64,000 nucleotides of DNA from Flavobacteriaceae bacterium (GTDB taxonomy: Bacteria; Bacteroidota; Bacteroidia; Flavobacteriales; Flavobacteriaceae): assembly GCA_002723075.1 (NCBI GenBank), contig PBNJ01000008.1, positions 17,134 through 81,133 of the forward strand, given 5' to 3'. Positions 63,508 through 64,000 of the stretch are shown piece after piece. Position 1 is the stretch's first letter; the number at the start of each line of letters is the position of its first letter. Made by a program: the position numbers and the translations under genes. The notes under the pieces were generated by a model. That model saw only the letters and a list, made by a program, of their open reading frames with translations. It did not search any database and had not been told where the DNA came from.

Positions 63508-64000
63508 ATGCCCTTATTTGATGTATATCCCTTGTATGACTTAGAGCCCACCAAAGCGCGTGGGGTGTATGTCTATGATAAAAAAGGGAAAAAGTATCTC
63601 GATTTGTACGGCGGTCATGCAGTGATTTCGATCGGCCATGGTCATCGAACCTATACCCGGATGTTAAGAAAACAACTCCATCGTATCGGATTTTACTCCA
63701 ATGCGGTTCAAAACCCACTGCAAGAAAAACTATCCACTGAAATCAATCGGCAGTCGGGTTGCACCAATTATGAGTTGTTTATGTGCAGCTCGGGTGCAGA
63801 AGCAAATGAAAATGCGCTCAAACTGGCCTCGTTTCACACAGGTAAATCAAGAGTAATTGCGTTTGACAATGCCTTTCATGGGCGTACCAGTGCTGCAGTG
63901 GCTGCCACCGACAACAAAAACATCCAGGCGCCTCTAAACACCCAACAACAAGTGGATTTTATTCCATTTAACGACGTTGATGCCCTCGAGAAAGAGCTGG
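63508..64000 (+). CDS. argD: Acetylornithine-type aminotransferase (cut by window edge)
   Basis: The frame opens at 63508 and runs to the right edge, giving 164 residues of a class III PLP aminotransferase: VYVYDKKGKKYLDLYGGHAV near residue 19, FMCSSGAEANENALKLA near residue 91 and AFHGRTSAAVAAT near residue 122. Its position behind argC and proC makes it the N-acylornithine aminotransferase of the arginine pathway. It starts 4 bases after the proC stop. The PLP lysine lies outside the window. Confidence 0.9.
   Translation, partial: MPLFDVYPLYDLEPTKARGVYVYDKKGKKYLDLYGGHAVISIGHGHRTYTRMLRKQLHRIGFYSNAVQNPLQEKLSTEINRQSGCTNYELFMCSSGAEANENALKLASFHTGKSRVIAFDNAFHGRTSAAVAATDNKNIQAPLNTQQQVDFIPFNDVDALEKEL

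Noticed and set aside
1..64000. tRNA, rRNA, CRISPR, insertion sequences, prophage or defence genes
   Set aside because: No cloverleaf, array, transposase or phage gene was seen; all intergenic gaps are short and accounted for.

Overview
This is a gene-dense stretch of an AT-rich chromosome from the phylum Bacteroidetes, almost certainly a member of the Flavobacteriaceae and probably marine with a compact genome. The evidence is the family signature of many genes: an LpxC/FabZ fusion, a HisB fusion, a PorX response regulator with a PglZ domain, an LpxA-EF-P-SucD-FabG run, and a DUF4258 gene beside tsaE. Promoters fit the Bacteroidetes type (-33 TTG and -7 TAnnTTTG). Spacing is tight, many same-strand genes overlap by 1-8 bases, and several convergent genes overlap at their 3' ends. 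I see no tRNA, rRNA, CRISPR array, insertion sequence or phage gene.

Layout. 1-16.6 kb holds the start of an E1 ketoacid dehydrogenase (cut by the window edge), a uvrA-LOG-peptidase-like operon, acpH facing away from a phosphohexomutase (glmM-like), an LpxL-type acyltransferase, a rhomboid protease, a TlpA lipoprotein, aroC, a dicarboxylate symporter, and a DCC protein with mutS2. 16.6-24.4 kb holds ung, a nucleoside phosphorylase / eIF1-like / oxygenase operon, ald, ggt, a conserved unknown, DUF2461, and two very small membrane proteins. 24.4-31.5 kb is a complete histidine operon on the minus strand, hisG-D-C-B-H-A-F-IE. It is headed by a histidine-rich leader peptide, a matching antiterminator and an intrinsic terminator: a textbook attenuator. 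31.5-37.8 kb is the minus-strand run lpxD, lpxC/fabZ, lpxA, efp, sucD, fabG and a prohibitin-like gene.

37.8-48.1 kb holds an HD phosphohydrolase facing away from porX and tsaE, then a DUF4258 protein, proline dehydrogenase, aroB, PEP carboxylase, an Lrp/AsnC regulator and an M14 peptidase. 48.1-59.7 kb holds an XRE regulator with palindromic upstream DNA, a small lipoprotein, parC and parE, a redox group (two thioredoxin-fold proteins, a flavin reductase, DsbD), tilS and pabB. From 59.8 kb to the right edge is an arginine operon (GNAT acetyltransferase, argG, argC, proC, argD cut by the edge) headed by a short arginine-rich leader peptide.

The most interesting signals are regulatory: the his attenuator, the arg leader (no classic terminator seen), and a recurring arrangement in which the -7 promoter element ends about 4 bases before the start codon, which predicts leaderless mRNAs. 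All functional calls come from reading the sequence and from recalled family features; no database search was possible.
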